Origin: Alkalihalobacillus sp. BA299
GTDB taxonomy: Bacteria; Bacillota; Bacilli; Bacillales; Bacillaceae_F
NCBI RefSeq assembly: GCF_017745675.1
Contig: NZ_JAFLJM010000012.1
Coordinates: 102,792 to 166,791, forward strand
DNA length: 64,000 bases
Reading direction: 5' to 3'
The stretch's first letter is position 1; each line of letters starts with the position of its first letter. The notes below the pieces were generated by a model. It ran no database searches. It saw only the letters and a program-made list of their open reading frames with translations, and had not been told where the DNA came from. The translations under genes were made by a program, and so were the position numbers. This document shows, piece after piece, positions 8,996 to 21,456 of this stretch.

Positions 8996-10069
8996 CTACT
9001 CAATTAAAGAAAGTTTAAATAATTTATCATCACCTTCACGGGGATTGCCTCTCCCATCACGATTGTTCGTAATCGTAAATAATGTATCATTTTCAATTAG
9101 TACATCTCGCATTCTCCCCGCGTTTTCAAAAAAGGTATCCACAGTATTGTCAGTCAAATTAAACACTCGAATACTTTCACCTCGTAAATTAGCTACATAG
9201 ATTTTTTTATTTTGAATCGCAATTCCTGATGGAGCCCACGTGTCATCTCCTGTTTGATATAATGGCGAGACCATATTAGGAGCTTGTTGGTCACCTTCAA
9301 TGATCGGCCATCCATAGTTTTTTCCAGGCTCAATCAAGTTAATTTCATCATGAGCCACTTGTCCATGCTCAGAGCTATATAGATTTCCTTCATCATCCCA
9401 AGCTAGCCCTTGCGGATTTCGGTGCCCGAAGGAATAAACATATGAATTATTCAATGGGTTATCATTCGGTACAGTACCATCTAATTCCATACGCAAAATT
9501 TTCCCTGCCAAACTTTCTATATTTTGGGCATTTTTTGGGTTCCCTGCATCACCAGCGGTAGCATACAGTAGCCCATCTGGACCAATTTTAATTCGTCCAC
9601 CGTTATGAATTCTTCCTCCAGGAATTCTTTCTAGTAAAATCGATTTTTCCTGCCATGTATTTTGATTAAGTTTTAGGCCGATTATTCGGTTATATACTTG
9701 TCCATCTTGTTTATATGTATGGTAGGCAAATGCTTCTTGAGAATCGGCAAAATCAGAAGCAAGTGTTAAACCTAAAAATCCTCCCTCGCCTTCATGCAGG
9801 ATATCCTTTGTAACTTCAAGATTTTGAACTGTTTTTGAACCACTAACACCATCAACTTTAATAATATTTCCTGGCCGTTGACTCAAATAAAAGGCATTAT
9901 CATGTTTATTAATATTCCAAGGAATATTTAAATCTGTTGCGATCACCTCAGCTTGTCGTGAAAATACTTCAATTGCATCCCTTTCATTCATTTCGGATTG
10001 ATGATTATCTTCAGAAGAACAAGCAGAAATATAGAGAATAAAGATCAGTGTAAAAATGAATTTTTTCAA
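8996..10069 (-). CDS. PQQ-dependent glucose/sorbosone dehydrogenase-like lipoprotein
   Basis: A ~357-residue exported lipoprotein of the soluble glucose/sorbosone dehydrogenase (GSDH) family. A short signal peptide ends at ISAC. The six-bladed propeller motifs are clear: IPWNI, GRIHNGGRIKIGPDGLLYA, FGHRNPQGLAWD, LYSSEHG, NYGWP. The family oxidises aldoses with PQQ in some members, but many Bacillus relatives have no known substrate. The TTG at 10069 follows AGGTGA by 5 bases and is preferred to the GTG at 10078, which lies inside that ribosome site. It appears monocistronic. Confidence 0.85.
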   Translation of the reverse strand: MKKFIFTLIFILYISACSSEDNHQSEMNERDAIEVFSRQAEVIATDLNIPWNINKHDNAFYLSQRPGNIIKVDGVSGSKTVQNLEVTKDILHEGEGGFLGLTLASDFADSQEAFAYHTYKQDGQVYNRIIGLKLNQNTWQEKSILLERIPGGRIHNGGRIKIGPDGLLYATAGDAGNPKNAQNIESLAGKILRMELDGTVPNDNPLNNSYVYSFGHRNPQGLAWDDEGNLYSSEHGQVAHDEINLIEPGKNYGWPIIEGDQQAPNMVSPLYQTGDDTWAPSGIAIQNKKIYVANLRGESIRVFNLTDNTVDTFFENAGRMRDVLIENDTLFTITNNRDGRGNPREGDDKLFKLSLIE

Positions 10070-10078
10070 TCCTATCAC

Positions 10079-10391
10079 CTCATTTTTTCTTTTTTTTAAA
10101 TAGTTTAACCATTTTTCATAGAATAAAATAACATGCTTCTATAGTAAGAACCTTTTTGTTAGTGAAAAATACACTTTCATTAGAGAAGAAAAGCTATCAG
10201 TTCCAAGAAGTGTGCTTAAATTAAATTCAGCATTATTAATTTTTCTTTTTAAAGCATAAGTACTAATAGATTAATATTAGAAAGGCCAACTTAAATGCCT
10301 AATTGCACCAGAACAAAATTTCTCTACCTTACATGTATCTTATTTCAGAGGGAATGATATGTATATCTTCATACTAAGGGGACTAGTTTAA
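10079..10391. other. divergent intergenic region
   Basis: About 310 AT-rich bases separate the GSDH-like gene (minus) and the PAP2 gene (plus). It must contain both promoters, but I see no pair of boxes good enough to name and no repeat. Confidence 0.4.
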
Positions 10392-10910
10392 ATGGACTAT
10401 AAATTATTTAGGGCGATCAATCAGTTGACGGGACGTTATTCTTTATTAGATATGCTAATGATATTAATTTCAAACAAGGTTCGCTATGTATTTATATTTG
10501 TTTTAATTTCTATGTTGTTTCAAAACTATTCACACAAAAAAGTGGCGCTGTCTGCGATTACATCCATAGTACTTTCCTTGTTTATCAATAGTGCGATTAG
10601 GCTGGTGTATTTTAAACCCCGTCCCTTTGTGAAACACCGTGTAGGCATTCTTATTCCTTCAAAGACAGACTCTTCATTTCCAAGTAAACATACATTACTT
10701 GTTTTTGCTATATCTACTTCGATTTTTCTGCGGGAACGCGTTCTCGGGTCGATCATGATGGGGCTATCCGTGCTTACGGGATTTTCACGTATATGGGTAG
10801 GACATCATTTTCCATCTGATATAATTGGAAGTGCCTTCATTAGCATCTTTACGAGCAGTGTCATTAATAAAACTTTTAACCAGTTCACTTCAAAGTTAAA
10901 ATCTTTGTAA
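10392..10910 (+). CDS. PAP2-family phosphatase (possible undecaprenyl-diphosphatase)
   Basis: A 172-residue membrane protein with four to five hydrophobic segments and the three PAP2 signature parts: KPRPFVKHR, PSKHT, and SRIWVGHHFPSD, which supply the catalytic His residues and phosphate contacts. Family members dephosphorylate lipid pyrophosphates; BcrC-like proteins recycle undecaprenyl pyrophosphate. The ATG at 10392 follows AAGGGGA at about 10 bases. The neighbours give no further clue, so the lipid substrate is inferred. Confidence 0.85.
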   Translation: MDYKLFRAINQLTGRYSLLDMLMILISNKVRYVFIFVLISMLFQNYSHKKVALSAITSIVLSLFINSAIRLVYFKPRPFVKHRVGILIPSKTDSSFPSKHTLLVFAISTSIFLRERVLGSIMMGLSVLTGFSRIWVGHHFPSDIIGSAFISIFTSSVINKTFNQFTSKLKSL

Positions 10911-11027
10911 AGCACTTCGTAAAAGAGATGAGAGTAGTAAAGCTTGCTTAAAAATATTAGAATAAGGACACAATTGCAAGAAATTCGCAAATCCACTTAC
11001 CGGTTGTGTCCTAAATTCATTTGTTTT

Positions 11028-11447
11028 CTATTTTACGATTAACACGGGACAATTTGCTCGTTTTGCCACTTTATGACTGACACTTCCAAGGACAAACTCC
11101 TGAATCCCATCTAACCCTCTACTTCCGATAATAACAAGGTCGAAATTATTTTCATTTGCGTATTTAATAATAGATGGGCCTGCTTCGCCTTGCATAATCT
11201 TAATAGAATATTCGACACCTTCATCTGTCGCTTTCTTTGTTATCCCTGTTAATAGCTCTTTTCTTTTTTCCTCAATAGATAGGGAGTTCCAATTACTTAA
11301 TATATCATTCTTTGCCTTGTTTGCATCTACCACATAGACAATTTCTAGCTTTGATTCTGAACTGCACTTTGCAATATGTACCGCATTGTCACCAGCTCGT
11401 CTTGAATGTTCCGATCCATCGTATGCTAATAGGATTTTCCTGTACAA
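11028..11447 (-). CDS. UspA-family universal stress protein
   Basis: A 139-residue single-domain Usp protein. It begins KILLAYDGSEHSRRA and ends with the ATP-binding pattern GSRGLDGIQEFVLGSVSHKVAKRANCPVLIV (G-2x-G-9x-G-S). The TTG at 11447 is used because GGAGGTGA lies 7 bases upstream; an ATG inside that spacer is out of frame. It starts only 16 bases after the SulP transporter gene, so the two are co-transcribed; Usp proteins next to SulP genes are thought to modulate transport (inference). Confidence 0.92.
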   Translation of the reverse strand: MYRKILLAYDGSEHSRRAGDNAVHIAKCSSESKLEIVYVVDANKAKNDILSNWNSLSIEEKRKELLTGITKKATDEGVEYSIKIMQGEAGPSIIKYANENNFDLVIIGSRGLDGIQEFVLGSVSHKVAKRANCPVLIVK

Positions 11448-11463
11448 AACATTTCACCTCCGT

Positions 11464-12912
11464 TTAATGACCACCTAACTTATTCGCCAGTTTTTCCACT
11501 AATTCTGAACTATCTTCATTTAACCCTGTCACATTTACATTAATTCCATTTTCCTGAAATTTATTCACAATCTTATCTATCGCAACGACAGCAGAATCAT
11601 CCCAAATATGAGCCCTAGCTAAGTTTATTTCCACTTCCTTCACGTCAGCTTTATACTCAAACTTCTTGATTAAATCGGTGACTGAAGCAAAAAATAATTG
11701 ACCTCTAATTTTATATATTTTTTTTGACCCTTCAACCTTACTCTCCACTATTACATTCGATATTTTCGCTGCAAAGAAGATCGCACTTAATAAAATTCCA
11801 GCAAAGACACCAATGGCAAGATTATGAGTAACAACAACAGTAACGACCGTAACAATCATGACCGTTGCATCGGTTTTAGGGACTAAGTGAAGTGTCCGTA
11901 ATGAGTTCCAATCGAACGTACTGATCGAAACCATAATCATCACCCCTGCCAATACGGCCATAGGTATTAACACCACGATATCGCCTAATACAGCAATCAA
12001 AAACATTAAAAAAGCACTGGCTACAAATGATGATAACCTTCCTCTACCACCTGACTTTACGTTAATAACGGATTGACCGATCATTGCACAACCTGCCATA
12101 CCGCCGAATAACCCTACAGCAATGTTTGCAATCCCTTGCCCGCTGCTCTCTACATTTTTTTCACTTTCAGAGTTTGTCATATCATCTACGATGGATGCCG
12201 TTAATAACGATTCAATCAGTCCGACAACTGCTAAAGCAATAGAATACGGTAAGATAATCATGAGTGTTTCTAAGTTAAATGGCACAGTCGGAATCCAAAA
12301 TTCTGGTAATGTTCTTGGAATCGTTCCCATATCCCCAACTGTCCATGCTTGAATATTCATAAAAACAGCCAAAGCTGTAACGAGAATAATGGCAACAAGA
12401 GTAGACGGCACAGCTTTAGATATGTAAGGGAATAAATAAATAATAAGCAACGTTAATGCAACTAATGCGTAGATCATGGGTCTATGACCGACAAAATGCT
12501 CAATTTGAGCCATAAAAATAAGGATTGCTAATGCATTCACAAACCCGACCATAACTGAACGTGGAATAAATTTCATATATCTTGCTAACTTAAACACACC
12601 AAACAGGATTTGTAGTATTCCTGTTAAAATAGTTGCTGCTAAAAGGTACTCTAGTCCGTGGTCCGCAACCAATGTAACGATCACTAAAGCCATCGCACCT
12701 GTAGCAGCTGAAATCATCCCTGGTCTCCCCCCAACAAATGCTATGACAATAGCCATAACAAAAGAGGCATACAAACCTACCATTGGATCGACCCCAGCAA
12801 TGATTGAAAAGGCAATCGCTTCCGGTATTAAAGCGAGAGCGACAACAATCCCTGCTAAAATATCCCCTCGTAAATTTCCGAACCAAGAATCCTTATAGTT
12901 CAGTTCACTCAC
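11464..12912 (-). CDS. SulP-family anion transporter with STAS domain
   Basis: A ~482-residue secondary anion transporter of the SulP/SLC26 family. The N-terminus carries the family signature region ([21 protein letters not shown]), about 12-14 membrane segments follow, and a C-terminal STAS domain occupies roughly the last 100 residues. Substrates in the family are sulfate or bicarbonate; a bicarbonate role is possible in an alkaliphile but not shown. The GTG at 12912 follows AAGGAGG by 8 bases; upstream frame codons read through this ribosome site and are unlikely to be translated. It pairs with the downstream UspA gene. Confidence 0.9.
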   Translation of the reverse strand: MSELNYKDSWFGNLRGDILAGIVVALALIPEAIAFSIIAGVDPMVGLYASFVMAIVIAFVGGRPGMISAATGAMALVIVTLVADHGLEYLLAATILTGILQILFGVFKLARYMKFIPRSVMVGFVNALAILIFMAQIEHFVGHRPMIYALVALTLLIIYLFPYISKAVPSTLVAIILVTALAVFMNIQAWTVGDMGTIPRTLPEFWIPTVPFNLETLMIILPYSIALAVVGLIESLLTASIVDDMTNSESEKNVESSGQGIANIAVGLFGGMAGCAMIGQSVINVKSGGRGRLSSFVASAFLMFLIAVLGDIVVLIPMAVLAGVMIMVSISTFDWNSLRTLHLVPKTDATVMIVTVVTVVVTHNLAIGVFAGILLSAIFFAAKISNVIVESKVEGSKKIYKIRGQLFFASVTDLIKKFEYKADVKEVEINLARAHIWDDSAVVAIDKIVNKFQENGINVNVTGLNEDSSELVEKLANKLGGH

Positions 12913-13121
12913 TCCTCCCCCCTCCTTCCTAACACTAGTAATTTTCCTTCCTTTAGTATTTTTCCTAATTTGTTTTTTATATGTGAAAGCTTGCACTTCT
13001 TGTTTATATGAAAAATATGGAAGTTGGTATAGTTTTAAAACTAATAAAGGTAGTCACCTTTTGAGCCAACAAGAAAATAATGTTCACTAGCCAACTGAAG
13101 TAGCTGTTTTTAAACAAATAA

Positions 13122-13150
13122 AAAACCCATCCATGAGTGTGACGGGTTTT
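13122..13150 (-). terminator. terminator after the RNase J gene
   Basis: AAAACCC-type arms at 13122-13131 and 13141-13150 form a 10-bp stem with one mismatch or GU pair, followed on the minus strand by TTTTTT. It begins 8 bases after the RNase J stop. Confidence 0.8.
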
Positions 13151-13157
13151 GATGTGT

Positions 13158-14822
13158 TTAAACTTCCATAATTATAGGGAGAATCATCGGCTTACGCTTT
13201 GTTTCTGCATATAAAAATGGTCCGAGCAATTCGGAAATTTCATTCTTAATTTCAGACCACTGTGTCGTTTTTCTTACCATTAATTCATTCAAATGGTCAG
13301 TGAGCCTTTTTTGCGCTTCATTAATTAAATCTCCTGACTCCCGCATATACACGAAGCCACGGGAGATAATATCTGGACCAGCTACCACCTTGAATTCTTT
13401 CATATTTAACGTGACAACGACTACCACAAGTCCTTCCTCCGAAAGTATCCTCCGGTCCCTTATCACAATGTTCCCTATATCTCCAATTCCGCTTCCATCA
13501 ACATTTACAGATCCAGAAGGGACTTTCCCAACTAGGGAAGCTTCATTTTTATCTAATGCTAAAACCTCACCGTTATCTAAAATAAAACAGTTTCCTTCTA
13601 CTATGCCACAGTTTTGAGCTAATTGAACATGATGCTTCAACATTCGATATTCTCCGTGAATTGGAAGGAAATACTTCGGCTTTATTAAACGGAGCATAAG
13701 CTTTTGTTCCTCTTGCCCACCATGACCTGATGTATGTATATCATTTAATGGTCCATGGATCACCTCTGCTCCCACACGGTAAAGCTGATTAATGATTTTA
13801 TTTACGCTTAACGTATTACCTGGGATGGGTGAAGCAGAAATTACGACGGTGTCCCCAGGAATAATTTGAATTTGCCGATGTCTCCCATGGGCAATTCGGG
13901 AAAGGGCTGCCATTGGTTCCCCTTGACTTCCAGTACATAGAATCACTACTCTTTCACTTGATATCTTATTTATTTGTGAGGAGTCAATAAATGTATCTTT
14001 TGGTACATTTATATACCTTAAGTCTAAAGCTAACTCCACAGCTCTTTCCATGCTTCGTCCAAAAACAGCAACTTTTCTTCCGTCCTTAACGGCCGCTTCT
14101 ACAGCTTGCTGCAGCCGATAAATGTTTGATGCAAACGTAGCAAAAATAATTCTACCTTCAGCGTTCTGGAATATGTGATCAATACTTTCGCCTACTTTTC
14201 GTTCAGACATTGTGAAACCAGGCATTTCACTGTTTGTACTATCCGATAGTAAGCAAAGAACTCCCTCTTCTCCAATTTTAGCCATTTTTGTCAAGTTTGC
14301 AGGATCTCCAACAGGAGTAAAGTCAAATTTGAAGTCACCTGTATGAACAATGTTTCCTGGAGGTGTATTTACAACGATACCGTATGAATCGGGTATGCTG
14401 TGGGTGGTTCTAAAAAAGGAAATAGAGGTTTTATTAAATTTTACTACCTCTTCTTCAGCAATTTCATTTAATTCTGCCTCTCGTAATAACCCATGTTCCT
14501 CTAACTGATTACGAATTAAACCTAGTGTTATTTTTCCACCGTAGATTGGGATATTAATTTGCCGTAACAAATATGGAATACCACCTATATGATCTAAATG
14601 ACCATGAGTGATAAAGAGTCCTTTAATTTTGTCCACATTCTTCATTAAATACGTATAATCAGGAATAACTAAATCAATTCCTAGTAATTCATCTTCGGGG
14701 AATTTTACCCCTGCATCAATAATAATAATTTCATCTTGATATTGTACTACGTACATATTTTTTCCAATTTCACCCATACCTCCAAGGGCAAAGACGGCTA
14801 CTTGATGATTTTTTACATTCAT
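13158..14822 (-). CDS. ribonuclease J1-type metallo-beta-lactamase RNase
   Basis: A 554-residue RNase J, an enzyme with 5'-3' exonuclease and endonuclease activity in RNA decay and maturation. The beta-lactamase core carries HGHLDHIGG (zinc site), then DSTNSE, the beta-CASP domain with CTGSQGEP, and [11 protein letters not shown] before the C-terminal domain. It is closer to RNase J1 than J2, as the zinc motif is intact. In Bacillus, rnjA usually follows a small RNA polymerase epsilon gene; here it stands alone, so it may be a second J1 paralogue. The ATG at 14822 follows GGAG by 11 bases. Confidence 0.92.
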   Translation of the reverse strand: MNVKNHQVAVFALGGMGEIGKNMYVVQYQDEIIIIDAGVKFPEDELLGIDLVIPDYTYLMKNVDKIKGLFITHGHLDHIGGIPYLLRQINIPIYGGKITLGLIRNQLEEHGLLREAELNEIAEEEVVKFNKTSISFFRTTHSIPDSYGIVVNTPPGNIVHTGDFKFDFTPVGDPANLTKMAKIGEEGVLCLLSDSTNSEMPGFTMSERKVGESIDHIFQNAEGRIIFATFASNIYRLQQAVEAAVKDGRKVAVFGRSMERAVELALDLRYINVPKDTFIDSSQINKISSERVVILCTGSQGEPMAALSRIAHGRHRQIQIIPGDTVVISASPIPGNTLSVNKIINQLYRVGAEVIHGPLNDIHTSGHGGQEEQKLMLRLIKPKYFLPIHGEYRMLKHHVQLAQNCGIVEGNCFILDNGEVLALDKNEASLVGKVPSGSVNVDGSGIGDIGNIVIRDRRILSEEGLVVVVVTLNMKEFKVVAGPDIISRGFVYMRESGDLINEAQKRLTDHLNELMVRKTTQWSEIKNEISELLGPFLYAETKRKPMILPIIMEV

Positions 14823-14896
14823 AATTATTTAGTCTCCAATTTTAATTTTTTTCCCAATTCTTTATTAGCTATTATACACTAATTTTGATCTTGTCA

Positions 14897-14926
14897 CAGT
14901 GACACCCCGAACAGTGACACCCCGAA
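14897..14926. repeat. 15-bp tandem duplication
   Basis: CAGTGACACCCCGAA occurs twice in direct tandem (14897-14911 and 14912-14926) about 75 bases upstream of the RNase J start. TGACACC-type motifs also occur in other hairpins of this window (near 60250), so it may derive from a dispersed palindrome. Confidence 0.7.
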
Positions 14927-15349
14927 AAATCTTGTTTCACAGGAATGTTCCACGAAAATCATTTTAGAAAGTTGAAATAAAAAATAGAAGCCCAACCACT
15001 ATTGAGCTTCCATAAACTATACTAATTCATTTTAGCATCCACATCCCAATACTAATTCGCAGGTCAATTTAACATAATCTGTGTCACGTACTCTACGTAG
15101 CTTGGATGATGATGACAGACATACTGATGTAGTAGTGTTTACCTTATTTTTAACTCAAGTTTAACATTAATTAAATATGAAAATTATTCCTGTCTCACCT
15201 ACATCATTCCTTCTCATTATATTGTTAAAGTGAGCATATATATATTGCAATTCTCTAAAAATCTTATTGTACAATGCCATTATTTCAGCTAATCCCAGCA
15301 ATAATTCTTCTCCATCAAAATTTTTCCTTACATTCTCATTTTCAATTAT

Positions 15350-15377
15350 TGATTTTCAATTATTGATTTTCAATTAT
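15350..15377. repeat. 14-bp tandem repeat
   Basis: TGATTTTCAATTAT is repeated twice exactly, with a partial copy just before it. It is low-complexity AT-rich sequence in the katG upstream region. Confidence 0.6.
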
Positions 15378-15526
15378 TATTCCTACTATCCTCCGAAAAT
15401 ATTTTAAGTTTCGACTTCTTTTTCTGGGGTCTTACAATTGGTAGAGGTCTTCTTTCTATATATTCCTCTAATGAACATGATTGATCTTATTGCTTAAAAA
15501 TATTTATTCTTACGAGTCTTTATTTC

Positions 15527-15563
15527 TTTCAATTTAATTAATAGTTTATTATAATAATTAAAT
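15527..15563 (+). promoter_or_regulatory. katG promoter with PerR/Fur-like box
   Basis: TTTCAA (15527-15532) and TATAAT (15550-15555) are 17 bases apart, about 100 bases before katG. The segment 15549-15563 matches the PerR consensus TTATAATNATTATAA at 13 of 15 positions and covers the -10 box. This predicts peroxide-inducible repression by PerR. The region is AT-rich, so a chance match is a real risk. Confidence 0.5.
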
Positions 15564-15626
15564 AATAATAATTATTATATTCTGGTTTGTAATTTTCTTA
15601 CGACTAGAGGCATAATTATTTACTAA

Positions 15627-17870
<2,244 letters not shown>

Positions 17871-17883
17871 GTGTAAGAGATAT

Positions 17884-17910
17884 CCGCCGTCAGTTTATCG
17901 ACGGCGGTAC
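17884..17910 (+). terminator. katG terminator
   Basis: CCGCCGTC (17884-17891) and GACGGCGG (17900-17907) form a perfect 8-bp GC-rich stem, followed shortly by TTCTTTT. It starts 14 bases after the katG stop. Confidence 0.85.
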
Positions 17911-17926
17911 TTCTTTTAGAAGACCC

Positions 17927-18025
17927 GTCAATCAAATTGACGTTCTCAAGGCAAGAAAAAGAAAGTATATCAACATGTTAGCCGATGAACAAATTTCTCA
18001 TGAAGATTATCGGGAAAACAATTAA
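17927..18025 (+). pseudogene. serine recombinase C-terminal remnant (possible)
   Basis: The 32 codons before the TAA at 18023-18025 read like the tail of a resolvase/invertase-type recombinase coiled coil (ARKRKYINMLADEQISHEDY). There is no start codon or ribosome site, and upstream sequence is the katG terminator. It may mark a past mobile-element event at the katG 3' end. The match is short and from memory, so it is tentative. Confidence 0.35.
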
Positions 18026-18035
18026 CTAGTATCCA

Positions 18036-19442
18036 TTATACTCCTATAAACATAAGATAAATCGGAAGAACAAAAAGCATAATCAATACAAATTTCCAGT
18101 TCCAGCGTATAGATACATCTAATATATTTGAGTTTAATAGATTTGCTAATATATTACTTACTGCAGTTGCTGGTGAAATCACATTTGATATCCCCCAACT
18201 GGCCAATAGTAATATTGAAAAGTACTCAGGACTAAAACCTATTAATTCTGGATCTATACTTGTTACAAGAATAGTAATAACTACAATCGGATGTATTCCA
18301 ACGATAGCAGTTAATACAACAATTAGTGAAAGAAAAAAAGTTATCCCCATAGTAAAGGAACCAAACATGCTATTTATTAATGTTATAAAGTGGGCACTAA
18401 ATTGAGTTTGTATGATTGCACCACTAAAAAAACCCGCAATTAGAAATAGCACAATTTCTTTTTTCAGCCGTGGGATACCATGATACACATGATTTTTAAA
18501 TTCTTTTGTATAAAAAGAGCCTTTTCCAGAACCTATACACCAAAGTAATGGAAAAATAATAGAAACTAAGCATATAATAAGTACCATTGAGTAAGTAGTT
18601 GCTATTTCAAGTATTAAAACTGTACTCATCATAATCGTTAATAAAATAAAAAGTTCGATTACCCTTTGTTTGTCTTTCCGTAAATCTATTTCTTTTGAGT
18701 TTGTCCTATCTATTTTTACTGATTGGCTTAAGGAGATAAGGAACTTTCTTTCAACCATAAAACTGACCAAGATACTAATCATAGATAACCCGATCGCATA
18801 TAAAACGATAGAAGACCAATTTACAGGTAACTGACTTAAAACGAGGGCCATCGCTGAAAAGTATGGAGACCAAAAAATAGTCGTTACAAATCCGCGGTTA
18901 ATAGCATTGGCAACCAATCTTGGCGCCTTTAAATTAGATGCCTCTGTTAATTTATTCACAATCGATACCGAACCAATATTTAATATAACTCCAAGGAGAT
19001 GGGTTAACAACTTTGAGCCGAGAAAAAGAAAATTGGGTTTATTCATCTTATTAGATAATACCTTTTTCAGCGCTTCAACATATCCGCCTGCTTTTACTGG
19101 GATTCCTAGAAGAGGGACGCATAAAAATACTGCTACAAGTGTAAGGTTAATTCTTAACGATTTAATCCATTCCTGAATGGGAATATTGTAATATAACATA
19201 ATTATCACACCAGTTACTAGAAGGACACTACTTATAACTAATGTTACTCCCCGAATCACAGGCATAACCCATACAATAACACCAATAATAATAATACTAA
19301 TGATAATCTCCATCTGTGGTACAGGGAAAAATTGCAAAAGAATAAATCCTACTGCCAATAAGCTAATGAGAATTCCTTGAAACTTTTCAATGTTTCTCTT
19401 AGTCGACCTTACTTCCGCATGAGTGACTGTCTGTAGCTTCAC
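18036..19442 (-). CDS. multi-spanning membrane permease, ion-transporter-like
   Basis: A 468-residue protein with about 11-12 membrane segments arranged in two halves and conserved-looking re-entrant stretches (GSVSIVNKLT; ISPATAVSNILANLLNSN), which resemble the ion transporter superfamily (ArsB/CitM/DctM-like). I cannot name a substrate. The GTG at 19442 follows AGGAGG by about 8 bases. It lies downstream of a nitroreductase gene on the same strand, with an 82-base gap; co-transcription is possible. Organic anion transport is a guess from fold and from the carboxylate operon upstream. Confidence 0.7.
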   Translation of the reverse strand: MKLQTVTHAEVRSTKRNIEKFQGILISLLAVGFILLQFFPVPQMEIIISIIIIGVIVWVMPVIRGVTLVISSVLLVTGVIIMLYYNIPIQEWIKSLRINLTLVAVFLCVPLLGIPVKAGGYVEALKKVLSNKMNKPNFLFLGSKLLTHLLGVILNIGSVSIVNKLTEASNLKAPRLVANAINRGFVTTIFWSPYFSAMALVLSQLPVNWSSIVLYAIGLSMISILVSFMVERKFLISLSQSVKIDRTNSKEIDLRKDKQRVIELFILLTIMMSTVLILEIATTYSMVLIICLVSIIFPLLWCIGSGKGSFYTKEFKNHVYHGIPRLKKEIVLFLIAGFFSGAIIQTQFSAHFITLINSMFGSFTMGITFFLSLIVVLTAIVGIHPIVVITILVTSIDPELIGFSPEYFSILLLASWGISNVISPATAVSNILANLLNSNILDVSIRWNWKFVLIMLFVLPIYLMFIGV

Positions 19443-19524
19443 AAAAAGCTCCTCCTATTTTTAAAACCAAAGTCAATATATTTTAATGTAATACACTATG
19501 AACATTACTTCCCGATTCATCATA

Positions 19525-20268
19525 TTACTTAAAACCGAAATTCTTTGATTCTAAAAACTCACGCAGGTGAATTCTTTTAGGCGTTTTGTATAGGTCTGCA
19601 ACTGATTGTGTCCATGTTTGGTTCCTTTTACCACTTTTTCTTGTTTCATAGTATTCTTTCATTAAGTTATTATAGGTTCGAATCATTTCAATCTGTTTAT
19701 CTCCTTCATACATTTCTTGATGAACAACTGCTTCTAAAGGTAATCTTGGCTTTTGTTCATTAATATGGTTTTGGTCGGGATACCCTAAACACATACCAAA
19801 TACAGGATATACATATTCTGGTAGACCCAATAAATTACTTACCTCCACTGGCGAATTGCGGATGCCACCTATGAACACTCCACCTAATCCTAGTGTTTCT
19901 GCTGCAAGCATCACATTTTGGGCATACAAACTTGTATCCACCGTCGCTACAATAAATGGTTCTATTGTATCGAGATTGCCTTGGATATTTTCGAGTTTAT
20001 TACTTAAGTTAACACGATAAAGGTCAGCACAGAATACTAAAAAAACTGGACAATCAATGACATGTTGTTGATTGCCAGAAAATGCAGCTAATGCTTCCTT
20101 TTTTTCTTGATCCTTTACTATAATAACAGAATATGCTTGTAAATTATTTGAAGTTGATGCCCATTGGCTCGTTTCTAGTATATCAGTTAATAACTTTTCA
20201 TTAATACTCTCATCTTTAAATTTCCGAATGGAACGATGATTCGCCATTACTTTCTTTAAATTGTTCAT
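19525..20268 (-). CDS. NADPH-dependent FMN nitroreductase family oxidoreductase
   Basis: A 247-residue flavin oxidoreductase of the NfsA/NfrA/Frp group. The N-terminus NHRSIRKFKDESI is the FMN phosphate-binding motif, and ASTSNNLQAYSVIIV, GLGGVFIGGIRN and CLGYPD follow in order. Members reduce nitro compounds, quinones or flavins with NAD(P)H. The ATG at 20268 follows a GAAAGG/AAGGG ribosome site. A strong terminator upstream (20313-20346) separates it from the TctC gene, so it likely has its own promoter. Confidence 0.88.
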   Translation of the reverse strand: MNNLKKVMANHRSIRKFKDESINEKLLTDILETSQWASTSNNLQAYSVIIVKDQEKKEALAAFSGNQQHVIDCPVFLVFCADLYRVNLSNKLENIQGNLDTIEPFIVATVDTSLYAQNVMLAAETLGLGGVFIGGIRNSPVEVSNLLGLPEYVYPVFGMCLGYPDQNHINEQKPRLPLEAVVHQEMYEGDKQIEMIRTYNNLMKEYYETRKSGKRNQTWTQSVADLYKTPKRIHLREFLESKNFGFK

Positions 20269-20312
20269 TACCCTTCATCCTTTCTTGTTACACAGATTAT
20301 TCGAACTACGAA

Positions 20313-20346
20313 AAGAAGAAAAAGCCTTAATGGTCTTTTTCTTCTT
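20313..20346 (-). terminator. terminator of the carboxylate operon
   Basis: Arms near 20314-20325 and 20332-20345 form a ~12-bp A/T-rich stem (GAAGAAAAAG with CTTTTTCTTC) just after the TctC stop. The minus strand ends in CTTTTTCTTCTTTT, giving a T tract. It closes the ten-kilobase operon upstream. Confidence 0.75.
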
Positions 20347-20359
20347 CCCAAAGTTTATA

Positions 20360-21385
20360 TTACTCAGCCATTCCTATTGTTTTTAAAACTTCTCCAGTTG
20401 TATTGTAATTACGGTTCATGATTTCATAAAAATCAGTTGGACCAGCATATGATGGTGAAACACCGAGCTTTTCAAACGTCTCTACAACTCTTTCATCCTC
20501 TAATGCCTGACTAAACGCATCGTGCAAGATCTCAACGATTTCGTCTGGAGTATCACCATTTGCAATAAGGCCAGTCCAAACATCAAAGCCGACATCAATT
20601 CCTAATTCCGTTAAAAGAGGTACATCCTCGAAACCTTCTGTTTTTAATGTTCCTGTATTTACAAGCGCACGGACACTGCCAGCTTCAACATGTGGAATTG
20701 CTTCTACTGTTTGAACGACTGCCCCCATTACATGATCCCCTAATAACGCAGCAATTGATGGTGCACCGCCATCAAATGGCATATGTGTTAGTTCTACACC
20801 AGTTTCTAATGAAAATGCTTCCATTGTGATGTGTTGTGTTAACCCTGCTCCTGTTGTTGCATAAGTAAACTCTCCTGGATTATTGCTTACATATTCAAAC
20901 CATTCTTCGTACGTCTGCCACGGCGCATCTTCTTTAACTAATAATACATTCGGTGTAGCAACAACTTGCATAATTTGTTTAAAACTATCTGGATTATAAC
21001 CTGGATTATCTGTATGTGGCTTGATTGTCATTGGTCCACTAGTTGTCATTCCAATTTTGTAACCATCAGGCTTTGCATTTACTATCTCCATTGTCCCAAT
21101 AATAGCACCACCACCAGGTTTGTTGACAACGTTTACATTTACACCATTAGGCATGTAATCCGAAATAACCGATGACAGAGCACGTGCAGATGTATCTGTT
21201 GTTCCCCCCGCAGCGTATGGAACTACAATTTCAATATCTCGTTTTGGAAAATCGATTTCTTCAACATTTTCTGCTGAATCTCCATCGCTTTCAGAAGGTG
21301 CTGAACCAGAATTTCCGCTTGAACATGCTGTTACCAAAAATGTTGCTAGTAATAAAGCCAAGAATTTTATAAATATTGATTTCAT
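20360..21385 (-). CDS. tctC: TctC/Bug-type tricarboxylate-binding lipoprotein
   Basis: A 341-residue extracytoplasmic receptor of the tripartite tricarboxylate transporter (TTT) family. The signal peptide ends at LVTAC, then a Ser/Gly/Asp-rich linker leads to the Bug fold. Family motifs include IVVPYAAGGTTDTSAR, NKPGGGAIIGT and GAGLTQHITMEAF. Bug proteins bind carboxylates through water-mediated contacts, so a di- or tricarboxylate or aromatic acid is likely. The ATG at 21385 follows GGGGA. TctA and TctB lie just upstream in the same operon. Confidence 0.93.
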   Translation of the reverse strand: MKSIFIKFLALLLATFLVTACSSGNSGSAPSESDGDSAENVEEIDFPKRDIEIVVPYAAGGTTDTSARALSSVISDYMPNGVNVNVVNKPGGGAIIGTMEIVNAKPDGYKIGMTTSGPMTIKPHTDNPGYNPDSFKQIMQVVATPNVLLVKEDAPWQTYEEWFEYVSNNPGEFTYATTGAGLTQHITMEAFSLETGVELTHMPFDGGAPSIAALLGDHVMGAVVQTVEAIPHVEAGSVRALVNTGTLKTEGFEDVPLLTELGIDVGFDVWTGLIANGDTPDEIVEILHDAFSQALEDERVVETFEKLGVSPSYAGPTDFYEIMNRNYNTTGEVLKTIGMAE

Positions 21386-21456
21386 CTTTTCATTCCCCTT
21401 TTATTTTTATATTTTAACCATTTAGGTTAATCACTGTATTCTACCTTCTTACATAT

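Noticed and set aside
10965..11012. AGGACACAA / TTGTGTCCT hairpin as terminator
   Set aside because: The stem is perfect but the loop is about 30 bases and no T tract follows; too weak to annotate.
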